Shown: piece after piece, positions 35,083 through 42,669 of the stretch
How the letters are laid out: the number at the start of each line of letters is the position of its first letter
Numbering within the stretch: position 1 is the stretch's first letter
NCBI GenBank assembly: GCA_964619265.1
Contig: CAZUCE010000020.1
Coordinates: 1-64,000, forward strand
Reading direction: 5' to 3'
From: CAZUCE01 sp964619265
GTDB lineage: Bacteria; Planctomycetota; UBA1135; GCA-002686595
Length of the DNA stretch: 64,000 nucleotides
Made by a program: the position numbers and the translations under genes
Notes under the pieces: model-generated
Told to the model about the DNA's origin: nothing
The model's input: the letters and a program-made list of their open reading frames with translations, nothing else
The model's database searches: none

Positions 35083-36786
35083 TCAGAGCGTGAACTGAAG
35101 TTCGACCGGCGAGCTCACGAAGTTCACCAGGCCGGAAACCGGGTCGAAGGCTACGTAGGCGTGATGAAGGACCAGCCCTAGCAGAGTGGGCGAGAGGCCT
35201 GCGGGAAGAGCGATGGCGGCCTGGGCGACTCCCTGGGAACCGATCACACCGAGGGTGCCCACGAAGATCGGGCCGCCCGCTTGGGCCAGGGACAGGCCCG
35301 TGTACGCGTCGAACACCAGGGGGAGGGTCTGCGCCCCAACCGGCAGGCCTGGCGAGGTTCCGCTCGCGGAGCCGAGCACCCAGTGCAAGTTGGAATGCAG
35401 CTGCGGCCCGGGGGAGAGCACCAATTGCTGGGTGCCCCCGGCGCCGAGGGGAATCGACGGGGGCATTGCGACCAGGTCGGCACCGCTTTGGATGGCTTCG
35501 ACGTGAGCGCGCAAGCGGTCGTAGTTCGCCTGGGCGGCGGGGGTGGCCCCCGCCAGGAGGTTCACCGTCTCGAAGGGGTCATCTTGCAGGTCGTAGACAG
35601 CGTCCGGCTGACCGGGTCGCACCATCAGTTTGTAGCGATCGTCCCGGACGGTGTAGTCGTGGTCTGCGATCGGCAAGCTGCTGCCGTTTGGACCGAAGGT
35701 CTCGGCGTAGACCGTCAAGCGCGGGCGTTCCGCAGGGTTGGCGAGCACCGAGGCGAACGAGATGGAATCCTGCGCGGTCACGCCCGTTCCGGTCAGGTCG
35801 CCGATCGTTGCAAACAGGTCGGTCACGCCGACCAAGCTCGCGCTTTCACCGACCGCCACGCCCGGCCCCCGCACGATGAGCGGGACGTTGACGCCGCCCT
35901 CGAAGACGCTCCCCTTGGACTTCATTGGTGAGAACGGAGGCTCGGAAACTTGGGCGGTGGTGCCGTTGTCGCCCAGAAAAAACACGTACGTATCCGCTGG
36001 ATCCAAGGCGTCCATCAGTCGACCGAACTGGGCGTCGAGGACCTCGACCATGGCTTTGGTTCGCTGGGCCGTGGAGGAGCCGCCGCCCAGCGTTCCGCAA
36101 AGGGCGTTCGGGCACGCGGAAGCCGGAGGACAAAGGCCGGCCGGCGGAACGTGAGCCGGCGAGTGGGGCGCGTGGTAGGCCACGTACACAAACCACGGCT
36201 CGGGAAGCGTCGCGATCAGGGCGAGCGCGTCGTCGGTGGTGTCGAGGGTTACGTACGTTGTCTCCGGCTGGGTGCCCGCCACTCCGTTGGTCGTCTTCGT
36301 CCAAGAGGTGTAGCTGGGGACCGAGCCTGTGATCGTTCCGGCAAAGTGATCGAAGCCCGAGGCATTGGGGTGGCTCGGGTTGTTTTGGGTGGCGAGGTGC
36401 CACTTGCCTAGCCCCGCGGTGGCGTAGCCCGCGCTGGAGCCGCGCAGGGCCTCGGGGAGGGTCGTCTCCGACAGGGGGAGCGTGCCGCCGCCTCCCGGCT
36501 GCCCGATGCCCGTTCGAAAGCCGTAGCGTCCGGTGAGTAAAGCGGCTCGGGTGGGGGCGCAGCTCGGATTAGCCCAGGCATTGCGAAAGAGCATTCCTTC
36601 GGCCGCCAGGGCGTCCATGGCCGGCGTGCAGGGAGGGGAAGATCCCTCGCCGTAGGCTCCCACCAAATCGACCCCGAAGTCGTCCGGCATCACGATCAGC
36701 ACATTGGCTGGCTGGTCCTGGGCGAGGGCTGGCCGGACAGATCCAGCGGCGAGCACCGCCAGCGCGAGGAGGAGAGGGGGAAGCAT
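35083..36786 (-). CDS. Exported sulfatase with shared C-terminal module
   Basis: Sulfatases hydrolyse sulfate esters. The 567-residue protein has a signal peptide (LLLALAVLAAGSVRPALA), the metal-binding start PDDFGVD (residues 34-40), the formylglycine motif SCAPTRAALLTGR with Cys76 (C-A-P-T-R), and GLGKWHLA and FLGDNGTTAQ further on. The Cys type needs a maturase (FGE or anSME), which is not in this window. The last 123 residues form a separate module (GAGGTQQLVL ... LGSASGTSPG ... VFDAYTG ... LPAGLSPT), found also on the dehydrogenase at 55605-57182 and the FG-GAP protein. It is convergent with dnaK. Substrate unknown, perhaps sulfated polysaccharide. Confidence 0.93.
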   Translation of the reverse strand: MLPPLLLALAVLAAGSVRPALAQDQPANVLIVMPDDFGVDLVGAYGEGSSPPCTPAMDALAAEGMLFRNAWANPSCAPTRAALLTGRYGFRTGIGQPGGGGTLPLSETTLPEALRGSSAGYATAGLGKWHLATQNNPSHPNASGFDHFAGTITGSVPSYTSWTKTTNGVAGTQPETTYVTLDTTDDALALIATLPEPWFVYVAYHAPHSPAHVPPAGLCPPASACPNALCGTLGGGSSTAQRTKAMVEVLDAQFGRLMDALDPADTYVFFLGDNGTTAQVSEPPFSPMKSKGSVFEGGVNVPLIVRGPGVAVGESASLVGVTDLFATIGDLTGTGVTAQDSISFASVLANPAERPRLTVYAETFGPNGSSLPIADHDYTVRDDRYKLMVRPGQPDAVYDLQDDPFETVNLLAGATPAAQANYDRLRAHVEAIQSGADLVAMPPSIPLGAGGTQQLVLSPGPQLHSNLHWVLGSASGTSPGLPVGAQTLPLVFDAYTGLSLAQAGGPIFVGTLGVIGSQGVAQAAIALPAGLSPTLLGLVLHHAYVAFDPVSGLVNFVSSPVELQFTL

Positions 36787-37132
36787 GGGAAATCTAAGGG
36801 GGGGTCGAGAGGGGAGCTGCGGCCCTCAACAACCGTCCACTTGGGCGTGGGTTGCGATTCCTTGCTCGAATCCTGAGGAAGCACGCGTGCCCCAGAGGAC
36901 CTTATCCCCGCGCGCCCAGTGGCCCGGGGGATCGGTTCCTCTGGGGCCGCGATTCGAGCGGGGCCGGGATTCGAGAGAGGTCGGAGCAGCCTGAGACCCC
37001 GTTTTGTGGAGTGCCCAACGGGTAGGCACGAGATTCGTAGGAAGCGAGCAGGATCCAGGTCGATCGGCTCCCGGCCGCCGGCTACGCTCTGCGTTCGAAT
37101 CGCTGTCTACAGGCCGTCCGAGGTCCCTCCCC
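36787..37132. other. Intergenic region between sulfatase and ABC operon
   Basis: No gene supported. A 10-bp inverted repeat, CCCCAGAGGA (36890-36899) and TCCTCTGGGG (36937-36946), has a 37-nt spacer and could be a regulatory site shared by the divergent genes. I see no strong promoter hexamers and no tRNA-like fold. Confidence 0.4.
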
Positions 37133-38242
37133 TTGATCGAAGTCTCCCATCTCACGCGCCGGTTTGGCGCTCACCTGGCTGTCGACGACGTCAGCTTCTC
37201 TATGGAAGCTGGCGAAGTGTGCGGTCTGTTGGGGCCCAACGGCGCCGGCAAGACGACCGTGATGCGGATCCTGACCGGGTATTTGCCGGCCACGCGCGGG
37301 TCGATTCGTGTCGAGGGCTTCGATGTCCTGCGTCAGTCCATGGAGGTGCGCCGGCGGATCGGGTACCTGCCCGAAAACGTGCCGCTGTACCGCGAGCATC
37401 GAGTCGAGGAGATGCTGCGCTTTCAGGGCAGGCTGCACGGAATGTCCCGTGGAGACATCAAGAGCCGTAGTGCGGAGGTGCTCCATCGGGTGGGTTTGAC
37501 CGAGCGGCGACGCTCAACCGTGGGTGCGCTCTCGCGCGGTCTGCGACAGCGCGCCGGCCTGGCCGTGGCGCTGCTGCCCAATCCGAAGGTATTGGTGCTC
37601 GATGAGCCAACTTCGGGGCTCGACCCGATTCAGCGCATCGAAGTCCGCAAGCTGGTGGAGGAACTGGCCAGCGAACACACCGTGTTGATCTCTTCGCACA
37701 TCCTGGCCGAGGTCGAGGCGGTGTGTCCCAAGGTGGTGATCCTGAACAAGGGACGCGTGGCGGCAAATGGAACGCTGACCGAGTTGGAAGGGCAACTGGG
37801 CGGCGAGCGCTTCGTGCGTTTCGAAGCCGTCGTGGGGGATGCCGAGGCCGCCAGGGGCCAATTGGCTTCCCTTCCGGGTGTCGATCGCGTCGAGTTGGGA
37901 GACAAGGTCGGCATCCACCAGGGCTTCCGGTTGTTTGGCGCTGGAGATCTACGCGAAGACGTCGGAGCGTTGGCGATGATGCGCCAGTGGGCAGTCCGCG
38001 AGCTGTCCTACGAGGCTCCGAGCCTTGAGCGAATTTTTGCGAGCATCGCGCTTGGCGAAGAAGGCACTCCGGCGGCCGCACCCAAGCCGGCTTCTGCCGC
38101 GCCTTCGGCGCCGGCAGCGCCCAGCGAATCCGGGGGGCTCCAGCTCGACGTGAGCGAGGCCAGTGCGGCTCCGGCTGCGGAGCAGCCCAAGCCCAGCGCG
38201 CGAACGCTCAATCCTTTCGAGAACTTCGGAGGCGGCGCCTGA
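37133..38242 (+). CDS. ABC transporter ATPase (GldA-like)
   Basis: The 369-residue ATPase belongs to the DRA/GldA/NosF type of exporters. Walker A is GPNGAGKTTVMRIL (about residues 34-47), signature ALSRGLRQRAGLAVALL, Walker B VLVLDEPTSGLDP and the switch His in ISSHIL. The C-terminal 60 residues are Ala/Pro/Ser-rich and probably unstructured. I chose TTG at 37133 because it gives MIEVSHLTRRFG, the normal start of the family; the reading frame is open upstream to an ATG at 37004 but that part is not family-like. A permease, a GldG-like protein and a DUF4340 protein follow, all on plus. Confidence 0.85.
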   Translation: MIEVSHLTRRFGAHLAVDDVSFSMEAGEVCGLLGPNGAGKTTVMRILTGYLPATRGSIRVEGFDVLRQSMEVRRRIGYLPENVPLYREHRVEEMLRFQGRLHGMSRGDIKSRSAEVLHRVGLTERRRSTVGALSRGLRQRAGLAVALLPNPKVLVLDEPTSGLDPIQRIEVRKLVEELASEHTVLISSHILAEVEAVCPKVVILNKGRVAANGTLTELEGQLGGERFVRFEAVVGDAEAARGQLASLPGVDRVELGDKVGIHQGFRLFGAGDLREDVGALAMMRQWAVRELSYEAPSLERIFASIALGEEGTPAAAPKPASAAPSAPAAPSESGGLQLDVSEASAAPAAEQPKPSARTLNPFENFGGGA

Positions 38243-38258
38243 GGCCCGAGCAAGAACC

Positions 38259-39014
38259 ATGAAAGGACTCACCGCGATCACCCGGCGCGAATTGGCCGGG
38301 CTGTTCCTTCAGCCGCTGGCCTGGGTGCTGTTGTGCCTGGCGCTCTTGATGCAGGGATTCTTCCTGACGTTGTTTCTGGAACAAAGCGGGGGCGACGTAC
38401 GTTCGGCGTTGCTGTCGGGTTTCGGGAACTTCAATTTCTGGATCCTGACGATGCTGCTCGCGCCACTTTTGACCATGCGAATGATCTCCGAGGAGTCCCG
38501 GTCTGGACTGCTTGAGTTCCTTCTGACGGCGCCGGTCAGCGACTTTGCCGTCGTGCTAGGCAAGCAGTTCGCCGCGACCGCGTTCTTCGCGATTCTGTGG
38601 AGCTCGACCCTGTTCTTCGCGGTTGGCGCGGCTTGGCTCGGCGCCGAAATCGACTGGGCTCAGGTCTTGGTCGGTTACAGCGGAGCTGTGCTGGTCTCTT
38701 CGCTGTTTTGCGCGATTGGGTTGTTCACCTCGTCGCTGACGCAAACGCCGGTCCTGGCTGCATTCCTGGCCTTCTTGATCGGGCTTGCGATGATGGTGTT
38801 GCCCGGAGTCTTGGCCCAGTATTGGACGCGGTCTTGGGGCTTGGATGATCAGTGGTTGGCTGCGGTGACGACCAAATTCGATCTCAGCCAGCGCTACATG
38901 AACTCGTTCTTGCTCGGGGCGGTGGACACCGGCCATGTCGTGTTCTTTCTGACCTGGATTGGGTTGTTTGTGTTCCTGTCGGTTCGACTCCTGGAGATGC
39001 GGCGATGGCGGTAG
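38259..39014 (+). CDS. ABC-2-type permease (GldF-like)
   Basis: The 251-residue integral membrane protein begins MKGLTAITRRELAGLFLQPL and shows about six transmembrane segments (for example LAWVLLCLALLMQGFFLTLF, VVFFLTWIGLFVFLSV). The cytoplasmic segment TMRMISEESRSGLLEFLLTA is the conserved loop of the GldF/NosY-type ABC-2 permeases (RxxxEExxxGTxE). It overlaps the GldG-like gene by 10 bp. The likely substrate is unknown. In Bacteroidota GldFG with GldA is linked to gliding, but homologues exist widely, so I do not infer motility. Confidence 0.86.
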   Translation: MKGLTAITRRELAGLFLQPLAWVLLCLALLMQGFFLTLFLEQSGGDVRSALLSGFGNFNFWILTMLLAPLLTMRMISEESRSGLLEFLLTAPVSDFAVVLGKQFAATAFFAILWSSTLFFAVGAAWLGAEIDWAQVLVGYSGAVLVSSLFCAIGLFTSSLTQTPVLAAFLAFLIGLAMMVLPGVLAQYWTRSWGLDDQWLAAVTTKFDLSQRYMNSFLLGAVDTGHVVFFLTWIGLFVFLSVRLLEMRRWR

Positions 39015-40615
39015 AAAACAAGGCCCAAGAAGTCGCTCCGCTGCCCGGCGGGCGTGGCGTGACCCGCTGGACCCGCACCTCTTTGGGTGTGCAGGTCACG
39101 CTGGTGGTCCTGCTCGGGATCGCGGTGGCGGCTCTTTTGATCCACGTGTTCGATCGCAGCGCCCTGCGAGCGCGAGCGGACCTCACGGTGGATGGCCGCA
39201 ACAGCCTCGATCCGCAGACCGTTCTGTTGCTCAAGAGCTTGCCGGGGACGGTCGAGGTGGACCTGTTCATGCGTCCGCCGAACGACTACCTGCAAGGGGT
39301 TTGGAGGGAGGCGGTGCAGCGCGCCAACGACCTCCTCTTGGTTGCCCGCGAGGCCGCTCCCGGCAGCGTTTTTCGTCGCCAACACGATCTCAGCGACTTT
39401 GCCGCCGTCGAAACTCGGTTCGAGGAGTTAGGCGTGGAGCCGGCTTCGCTTCGAACGCAGACCCCCTTCGGGGATCTGCTGGCCGCGGCCGTGGTGAGCC
39501 TCGGGGATCGGCGAACCGTGTTGCGTTTCTTGCCCGACGGCGGCGACGCGGATTGGGGCGACGGCGGTCAACGCAGCATGCCTCGCATCCTGTCTTGGCG
39601 CGGCGAAGAGGCCTTCGCCGAAGCCTTGGCCAAAATCTCGACGACGGATCGCCCGCGCGCCTACTTCTCGGTTGGACACGGGGAGGCGAGTTTCCTTGCG
39701 CCCGACCTCGACTTTGGCAAGTCGGTCACGGCCCTGGCGGAAGACCTCAGCAGCGAAGGCTACGAGCTTGCTGAATGGGAAGTTGAGACCGTCGGTCCGG
39801 TTCCGGACGACGCGGACCTGCTGATCGTGGGGGCGCCCCGCGAGCCCTACTCGGACGCAGGCATCACCGCGCTGCGCGCCTATTTGGCACGCGGCGGCCG
39901 GGTTTTGCTTGCGGCGCCGGAGCGCTACGTCGAAGACGATCCACTGTTTCCCTTGCTCACCGAGCACGGGATGTTGGCCCGGCGTGGGATCGTGACCCAG
40001 GCCATTGTTGATCCAAGCACCGGCCGCAGGCTGGATGGCGACCCGAAGTGTGTCTTGATTCGATCCTCGGGCAAAGACACCTCTTCCAGCCACCCGGTGA
40101 CGCGGCTTCTGTGGGAGCGCGACCGCGATCTCCTCGTGAACTTCTCGCGCAGCTTTGGGCGTGGGACGCCGCCCGAACACGGCCTTTTGTTCGACCTGGT
40201 GGCCACTCCGGTGGGGTGCTGGCTGGATCTGCCCGGTGCGGACGGCTTGCTCGACTTCCGCTACGACGGCAATACCGAGGAGCGCGGGCAATTCCGCTTG
40301 GCCATGGCGGCGACCTGGCCTGCAAAGAACTCGACCGGCGAGACCATTGAGGGGCGCTTGATCGGGATACCCGGCCCGGGGCTGATCGAGGATCGCTTGT
40401 TTACCTACAACCGCGAATTCGCGTTGTCCGCCATCGACTGGCTCGCGGACCGCTCGTTCCGAGTGCGCATTCCCGGCCGCGATCCGTTCCGTTCGACCCT
40501 GGATTTGGCCCGCGATCAGCGCGCCGGCACGTTCCTCTCGCTGATGCGCTTCGCGCTGCCGCTCGCCTCCCTTGGATTGGGGCTGCTGCTCTTCTTCTTC
40601 CGCCGGCGGCAATAG
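39005..40615 (+). CDS. GldG-like ABC-transport auxiliary protein
   Basis: The 536-residue protein has an N-terminal transmembrane helix (LGVQVTLVVLLGIAVAALLI), a long extracytoplasmic domain with the GldG family style (LTVDGRNSLDPQTVLLLKSL, then VEVDLFMRPP) and a C-terminal transmembrane helix (LMRFALPLASLGLGLLLFFF). This layout, with Gly-rich YFSVGHGEASF in the middle, is that of the PF09822-type ABC accessory proteins. It overlaps the permease gene by 10 bp. The start MAVENKAQEVAPL is at ATG 39005. Confidence 0.82.
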   Translation: MAVENKAQEVAPLPGGRGVTRWTRTSLGVQVTLVVLLGIAVAALLIHVFDRSALRARADLTVDGRNSLDPQTVLLLKSLPGTVEVDLFMRPPNDYLQGVWREAVQRANDLLLVAREAAPGSVFRRQHDLSDFAAVETRFEELGVEPASLRTQTPFGDLLAAAVVSLGDRRTVLRFLPDGGDADWGDGGQRSMPRILSWRGEEAFAEALAKISTTDRPRAYFSVGHGEASFLAPDLDFGKSVTALAEDLSSEGYELAEWEVETVGPVPDDADLLIVGAPREPYSDAGITALRAYLARGGRVLLAAPERYVEDDPLFPLLTEHGMLARRGIVTQAIVDPSTGRRLDGDPKCVLIRSSGKDTSSSHPVTRLLWERDRDLLVNFSRSFGRGTPPEHGLLFDLVATPVGCWLDLPGADGLLDFRYDGNTEERGQFRLAMAATWPAKNSTGETIEGRLIGIPGPGLIEDRLFTYNREFALSAIDWLADRSFRVRIPGRDPFRSTLDLARDQRAGTFLSLMRFALPLASLGLGLLLFFFRRRQ

Positions 40616-40673
40616 CGCGCGACTGCTTTTGGGCTAGCCAACTCGAACCTCTTTCGACCCCAACTCCGAATCC

Positions 40674-42566
40674 GTGCAAGCGAAACGACTCCTGCTCCTA
40701 CTCGTCCTAGTCACCGGGCTCGGACTCCTCGCTTGGCGCGTGGGCGAGAGTGAAATCGCACCCCAGGTGCTCGGTTCGCGCAAGCTCGCGCCGCAGATCG
40801 AGTCTTCGCGGATTACGAAGTTGGTCGTGGATCGACCGGCGACCTCGGATCGTTTCGACATCGAACGCGACGCCCGCGGAACCTGGCTATTGACGGAACC
40901 CGTAGTTTGGCAAGCCGAATCCGGCATCGTGCGCGGGCTGGTCGACAACATTCGCAATTTGCCCGCCGAGGTAATCGAGGGGATCGACGAGGTCGAAGCC
41001 GAGCTGAGCCCGGGTTTGATTCGACTTGAGATCACCGAGCGTGTCGGGGATCGAGACAAGCACTGGCTGGTGCGTGTGGGACGGCTGGACCTGGGCGAGG
41101 ACCGAGTGTTTTGCGCCGTCAGTGAACTCGACGCGAACGGCGAGCCGGTCGCGACCGAACAGGGTCCACAAATCCTGCGCGTCCCGCGTCCGATCTTCGA
41201 CACGCCGATGATGGGTTACGACCACTTCCGGTCCCGTCGATTGGTCGAATTCGAGCCGACCCAAGTGATTGCGATCCGGCGCCGCGGCGCCCTTTCGCCT
41301 CCGAGCACCCGGATCGGTCCGGATCTGGTCAATGGCCCGAAGTACGTGGCCGAACTGGATTGCACGATCGAAGCTTCCGGCGCGCAATGGCTGGCTACTT
41401 CGCCGTTCTCGGCTCGCCTTGAGCCGGGGTTGGTTCACGCTTACTTGCTGGTGTTCTCCCAGCTCCGTGCCTCGGAGTTCATCAGCGACAATCCGGTTCG
41501 TCTCGACCCTTACGGCTTCGATCCGCCCTGGTTCGAAGTCGAGATCGATCTGGGCGACGACAATCCGATCGTGGTCGAGTTCGGATCGGAGTCCAGCCTG
41601 TCCGACCGTGCACCGGGTCAGCGGGTTTGGTACACGCGTCTGAAGGGGCTCCCCAACGTGTTTACGATCCGGCCGGGCTCGATCTACACCTTCGCGCAAC
41701 CGCTGGAGGAGATGATCGATGCCAACCTGTTTCAAGCGCGACGCCCAGACATTCGCAGCTTTGAGCTGGTTCACGGGGACAGCGGGCTGCGGTTCGACCG
41801 GACCGGCTCCCAGAACTTTGCGGTGCGCGAGCCGGGTTCCAGGGAACAAACCGCGCTGCCCGCCGATCAGGGCAAGACCGAAGATCTGCTGGCGCGACTG
41901 GAGTCAGCGTCGTCCGCAACGCTGCTTCCGCTAGAGGACAGCTACACGCCCGTTGGTGAACTTCGGCTCGGGATCGCAGATGACTCGGAGCACGTGGTCC
42001 AGTTTGCGGAGCGAATCGAGTACCTCGGCATCGAGGGAATTCCGGTTCGGCGCCAGGGCGAGCAAGTGTGGGGACTGTGCCTCGACGATCTAGATGTGGC
42101 CGCGCAGGGCCGCCCGGAGGAGTATCTGAGCCGCCTCGCGTTTGATCTGCCCGAGCACGAGCTGCACTGGATCGAATTGGAAGGGCTCGGGCGCGAACGG
42201 CGCTGGATCCGCAACACCCGCACAGGAGTTTGGCAGCCGAAGGGTGTTGCCGCCGAGGATCGCGAGTTTTCCCTGTTGGTCGACCGGCTGATTTCACCGA
42301 GGGTGCGCGATTGGCGCATGGACTTGGCTCCGGAGGATGTCCTGCCGGACGCGCAAGAAGTCTTGGCTTCCGCCACCGAGGCTCCGTTGGTGTCGATGCG
42401 GCTAGCCTGCGATCGCCGCGGATTCGAGCCGCTGATCGAGCTGGTGCCCGGCACGAACGAAGAGGGCGAGCGGGTGAGTTATCTGATCTACGAGGGGCGT
42501 GTGGGAGAGGCCTCTCCCGAGCTGTTTGAGGAGCTCCAGGGGCTGCTCTTGCTGGTCGGGCGCTGA
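40674..42566 (+). CDS. DUF4340-type protein, ABC operon partner
   Basis: The 630-residue protein has an N-terminal hydrophobic segment (LLLLLVLVTGLGLLAWRV) and a long extracytoplasmic body with repeated blocks such as ITKLVVDRPATSDRFDIERD and LVEFEPTQVIAIRRRGALS. This is the style of DUF4340 proteins, which commonly follow gldG-like genes. It starts with GTG at 40674. It is probably the last gene of the four-gene operon. No enzymatic motif is seen. Confidence 0.78.
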   Translation: MQAKRLLLLLVLVTGLGLLAWRVGESEIAPQVLGSRKLAPQIESSRITKLVVDRPATSDRFDIERDARGTWLLTEPVVWQAESGIVRGLVDNIRNLPAEVIEGIDEVEAELSPGLIRLEITERVGDRDKHWLVRVGRLDLGEDRVFCAVSELDANGEPVATEQGPQILRVPRPIFDTPMMGYDHFRSRRLVEFEPTQVIAIRRRGALSPPSTRIGPDLVNGPKYVAELDCTIEASGAQWLATSPFSARLEPGLVHAYLLVFSQLRASEFISDNPVRLDPYGFDPPWFEVEIDLGDDNPIVVEFGSESSLSDRAPGQRVWYTRLKGLPNVFTIRPGSIYTFAQPLEEMIDANLFQARRPDIRSFELVHGDSGLRFDRTGSQNFAVREPGSREQTALPADQGKTEDLLARLESASSATLLPLEDSYTPVGELRLGIADDSEHVVQFAERIEYLGIEGIPVRRQGEQVWGLCLDDLDVAAQGRPEEYLSRLAFDLPEHELHWIELEGLGRERRWIRNTRTGVWQPKGVAAEDREFSLLVDRLISPRVRDWRMDLAPEDVLPDAQEVLASATEAPLVSMRLACDRRGFEPLIELVPGTNEEGERVSYLIYEGRVGEASPELFEELQGLLLLVGR

Positions 42567-42669
42567 GGGGGAGCGGGCGGCGGGCCCCGGGCCCGAAATG
42601 GCTCGCCTGGAGGCGGCTCGGTTGGCACCCTAACAGGTCCAGAACGCCCCTTCCGCGTTCGGTCTCCCC

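Noticed and set aside
36787..37132. Possible tRNA or small RNA between sulfatase and ABC operon
   Set aside because: No D-arm, T-loop GTTCRANNC or CCA pattern could be assembled.
37004..37132. ATG start at 37004 for the ABC ATPase
   Set aside because: The first 43 codons are Arg/Ser/Gly-rich and unlike ABC ATPases; TTG 37133 gives MIEVSHLTRRFG.
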